Below, one piece after another: positions 62,181 to 64,000 of a DNA stretch of 64,000 nucleotides. Origin of the DNA: Mangrovimonas aestuarii (GTDB taxonomy: Bacteria > Bacteroidota > Bacteroidia > Flavobacteriales > Flavobacteriaceae); assembly GCF_028767185.1 (NCBI RefSeq), contig NZ_JARACK010000007.1, positions 157,964 to 221,963 of the forward strand, given 5' to 3'. The notes beneath the pieces are model-generated. The model did no database searches. It was not told the origin of the DNA and saw only the letters and a list, made by a program, of their open reading frames with translations. Both the position numbers and the translations under genes were made by a program. Each line of letters begins with the position of its first letter. Position 1 is the first letter of the stretch.

Positions 62181-62591
62181 ATGAATTTCAGTAATAAACT
62201 TACCATAGCAGTAGATTTTGACGGCACCATCGTTGAGGATAATTATCCTGCGATAGGTAAACCTAAAATTTTTGCTTTCGAAACATTGAAGAGGTTACAA
62301 CATGAAGGACATAGATTAATTCTATGGACCTATCGTTGCAATTCCAAATTGGATGAGGCTGTAGACTATTGTAAATCTAATGGTATTGAATTTTATGCTG
62401 TGAATAAAAGTTTTCCTGAAGAGCAACTAGATAATGACCGTAGTAGAAAAATACACGCCGATTTATTCATTGATGATCGTAATGTAGGTGGGTTTATTGG
62501 CTGGGGTGAAATCTATCAGTTAATCACTAGTGAAGAAGCTCCAAATCACATTAAAGAGAAAAAGCGTGGTTTTCTTTCTTTCTTCAGGTAA
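62181..62591 (+). CDS. HAD-like hydrolase of the BT0820 type
   Basis: The 136-residue protein has the HAD start TIAVDFDGTIVEDNYPAIGK with the catalytic Asp pair in DFDGT, LILWTYRCNSKLDEAV, AVNKSFPEEQ and DLFIDDRNVGG (motif IV Asps). It lacks a cap domain. The short BT0820-like family has no known substrate. It is a single gene, 122 bases after gpmI. Confidence 0.85.
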   Translation: MNFSNKLTIAVDFDGTIVEDNYPAIGKPKIFAFETLKRLQHEGHRLILWTYRCNSKLDEAVDYCKSNGIEFYAVNKSFPEEQLDNDRSRKIHADLFIDDRNVGGFIGWGEIYQLITSEEAPNHIKEKKRGFLSFFR

Positions 62592-62694
62592 CAACAGCTA
62601 TCCTTTTTCTTTTAAATTGTTTTACATGCTTGCTACGCCAACAAAATCAACACTATAAAGACATTTCATAAATTGATCAAATTAAATAGGAAAT

Positions 62695-63594
62695 CTATAA
62701 TGGATTTGCATTGAAGGTATCTCCTTGGTTTAAATCACCTGTGTCAAACCCTTTCTTAAACCAGCGTATACGTTGTTCAGACGTTCCATGCGTAAAAGAA
62801 TCGGGCACAACTCTTCCTGTGGCTTGCTTTTGCAAACGGTCGTCTCCAATCGCAAACGCTGCATTTAGGGCTTCTTGGAGATCACCAGATTCCATCATTT
62901 GTGTCATTTCTTGAGAATGATGTGCCCAAACACCTGCAAGGAAATCAGCTTGTAATTCCAATCTTACTGAATATGTATTGAATTCTGTTTTGCTTAATTG
63001 TCCCCTCAACCTATCGACCTGATCTGTAATGCCCAATAAATTTTGTACATGATGACCAACTTCATGAGCAATTACATAGGCTTGTGCAAAATCGCCTGGA
63101 GCATTCATTTGACGTTCCATCTCATCAAAAAAGCTCAAATCTAAGTACAGTTTTTGATCTCCAGGACAATAAAAAGGACCTGTTGCGCTTGATGCATATC
63201 CACAGGCAGAACTCACAGATCCAGTAAACAACACTAAAGTAGGCTCACGATAATTATCTAATAGTTGATTCCAAATATCTTCTGTATTTGCCAAAATAGT
63301 AGCACTAAAGTCTGCCAATTCCTCTTCCTTTGCTGTACCTTCATATGGAACAGTGGATTCTGTTTTTACAGTATTGCCCGTAAACAGTTGACTAATGATA
63401 CTTATAGGATTATTACCAGTAATAAAAGAAATTATCAAAAAGCCCCCTATAATAACTAATCCTACTTTTGAAAACAACAACCTTCCCAAAGTCACCAACA
63501 GCATTGGATTTAATCTTCCAAAACTCATGCCTCCTCCAGTTTGACCTCTTCTATCTTCTACATTTGAACTTTGTCTTTTTCCTTTCCACTTCAT
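62695..63594 (-). CDS. YpfJ-family neutral zinc metallopeptidase
   Basis: The 299-residue protein has a basic start, one membrane helix (about 42-62), a long linker, then SACGYASSATGPFYCPGDQK, DLSFFDEMERQMN, the zinc motif VIAHEVGHHVQNLLGI, ELQADFLAGVWAHHSQ and FTHGTSEQRIRWFKKGF. This matches the KPN_02809/YpfJ family. Its substrates are unknown. Length is normal. Confidence 0.92.
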   Translation of the reverse strand: MKWKGKRQSSNVEDRRGQTGGGMSFGRLNPMLLVTLGRLLFSKVGLVIIGGFLIISFITGNNPISIISQLFTGNTVKTESTVPYEGTAKEEELADFSATILANTEDIWNQLLDNYREPTLVLFTGSVSSACGYASSATGPFYCPGDQKLYLDLSFFDEMERQMNAPGDFAQAYVIAHEVGHHVQNLLGITDQVDRLRGQLSKTEFNTYSVRLELQADFLAGVWAHHSQEMTQMMESGDLQEALNAAFAIGDDRLQKQATGRVVPDSFTHGTSEQRIRWFKKGFDTGDLNQGDTFNANPL

Positions 63595-64000
63595 AGCTAA
63601 TCAATTAATTATCTTACACTTAATACAAGTTAAAGAATATTTTATTTGAAGTAAGAGTTTTGAATAAGATTTTGAATAATTAGGTTCTAAAAACAAAATC
63701 TAAATTTTGGAAATGGAAATCGTAATGAAAAAAATACTGCTAGCTATACCGGAATGAAGTTAGAATTTATAACGTAATGGCTAGAGGAGTTATTAATGAA
63801 TATAAAATACCATAAAAATCAAAGCTTAATAAAACTAGCATGTTGAAGAAATGGGTAGACAACAAATTGCCTCTTCAAGAGAAAGAAATGGCTGTAGAGC
63901 TCTACAGAACGACATAGATTATAATCCAGAAACGATAAAAGCAATACATTCTGCTTAAAACCCAATTCGAAGGATACCGGAAATGTACTTTTGTTGGGAA
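63595..64000. other. Terminal 400 bases with no clear gene
   Basis: Only short frames are present. One from 63851 gives 35 codons with GRQQIASSRERNGCRALQND and ending near YNPETIKAIHSA. Another from 63842 gives 25 codons, MLKKWVDNKLPLQEKEMAVE then LYRTT. Neither is recognised. The region may hold a decayed gene or a gene that continues beyond the window. Confidence 0.4.

Overview
The window is a stretch of chromosome from a member of the Bacteroidota, most likely the family Flavobacteriaceae. The evidence is AT-rich DNA, secreted proteins ending in type IX secretion (T9SS) type A sorting tails, promoters of the form TAnnTTTG, a tiny 30S protein THX gene, RskA-type anti-sigma control, paired DUF6702/M1 peptidase genes, and close resemblance of many proteins to flavobacterial families. 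Almost everything is single-copy core or housekeeping content. I saw no prophage, insertion sequence, CRISPR array, conjugation genes or defence island.

Layout. 1-2,500: a membrane-anchored YheO-like PAS protein cut by the window edge, a VOC protein and a YitT-family membrane protein, all on the minus strand. 2,700-5,050: PabA/TrpG-like glutamine amidotransferase, a DUF481 barrel and a DUF502-like membrane protein. 5,050-9,100: a UDG-like protein, the unlisted small gene for ribosomal protein THX, YaaA, a VOC protein, an RluD-type pseudouridine synthase and a PASTA protein. 9,200-10,700: Ddl and CoaD. 10,700-14,600: an orphan T9SS tail, DUF1428, a SulP transporter, a STAS-like protein and a Nudix hydrolase. 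14,700-21,400: PyrE, an SRPBCC protein, BirA, then a co-directional run RsfS-FtsH-LUD-CdsA-Psd-ACBP (membrane quality control and phospholipid synthesis). 21,400-39,800: ValS, DUF1573, a protease-like PDZ protein, an aminotransferase with MurB, two ECF sigma factors (one with an RskA-like anti-sigma factor), a glycosyltransferase, LipA-GAPDH, a hybrid histidine kinase, LpxK, Nif3, a coiled-coil protein with a cysteine-less zinc-ribbon position, and MsrA. 39,800-43,200: a large T9SS-exported protein with five tandem 86-residue repeats.

44,200-52,070 is the main metabolic island. KynU, kynurenine monooxygenase, a RidA-type deaminase, an aminomuconate-semialdehyde-type dehydrogenase, an atypical SDR, 3-hydroxyanthranilate dioxygenase, ACMS decarboxylase and an O-methyltransferase run on one strand behind a good flavobacterial promoter. 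Together they would take kynurenine to alanine, CO2 and 2-aminomuconate or its deaminated product. The first two steps (tryptophan dioxygenase and formamidase) are not in the window. A structured repeat recognised from other Bacteroidota genomes lies inside this operon.

52,100-64,000: TatA, an envelope operon (two CarboxypepD_reg-like proteins, DUF6702, M1 peptidase), PepE, tRNA-Gly(TCC), a tandem-GNAT protein, a decayed M48 metalloprotease, an ankyrin protein, GpmI, a HAD-like protein, a YpfJ-like metalloprotease and an uninterpreted terminal 400 bases.

No clearly new multi-gene system was found. The observations most worth following up are the structured repeat, the kynurenine operon with its active-site-deviant SDR, the membrane-tethered YheO-PAS protein, the mosaic tandem repeats, the T9SS tail stranded behind DUF1428, and several non-ATG or leaderless starts.
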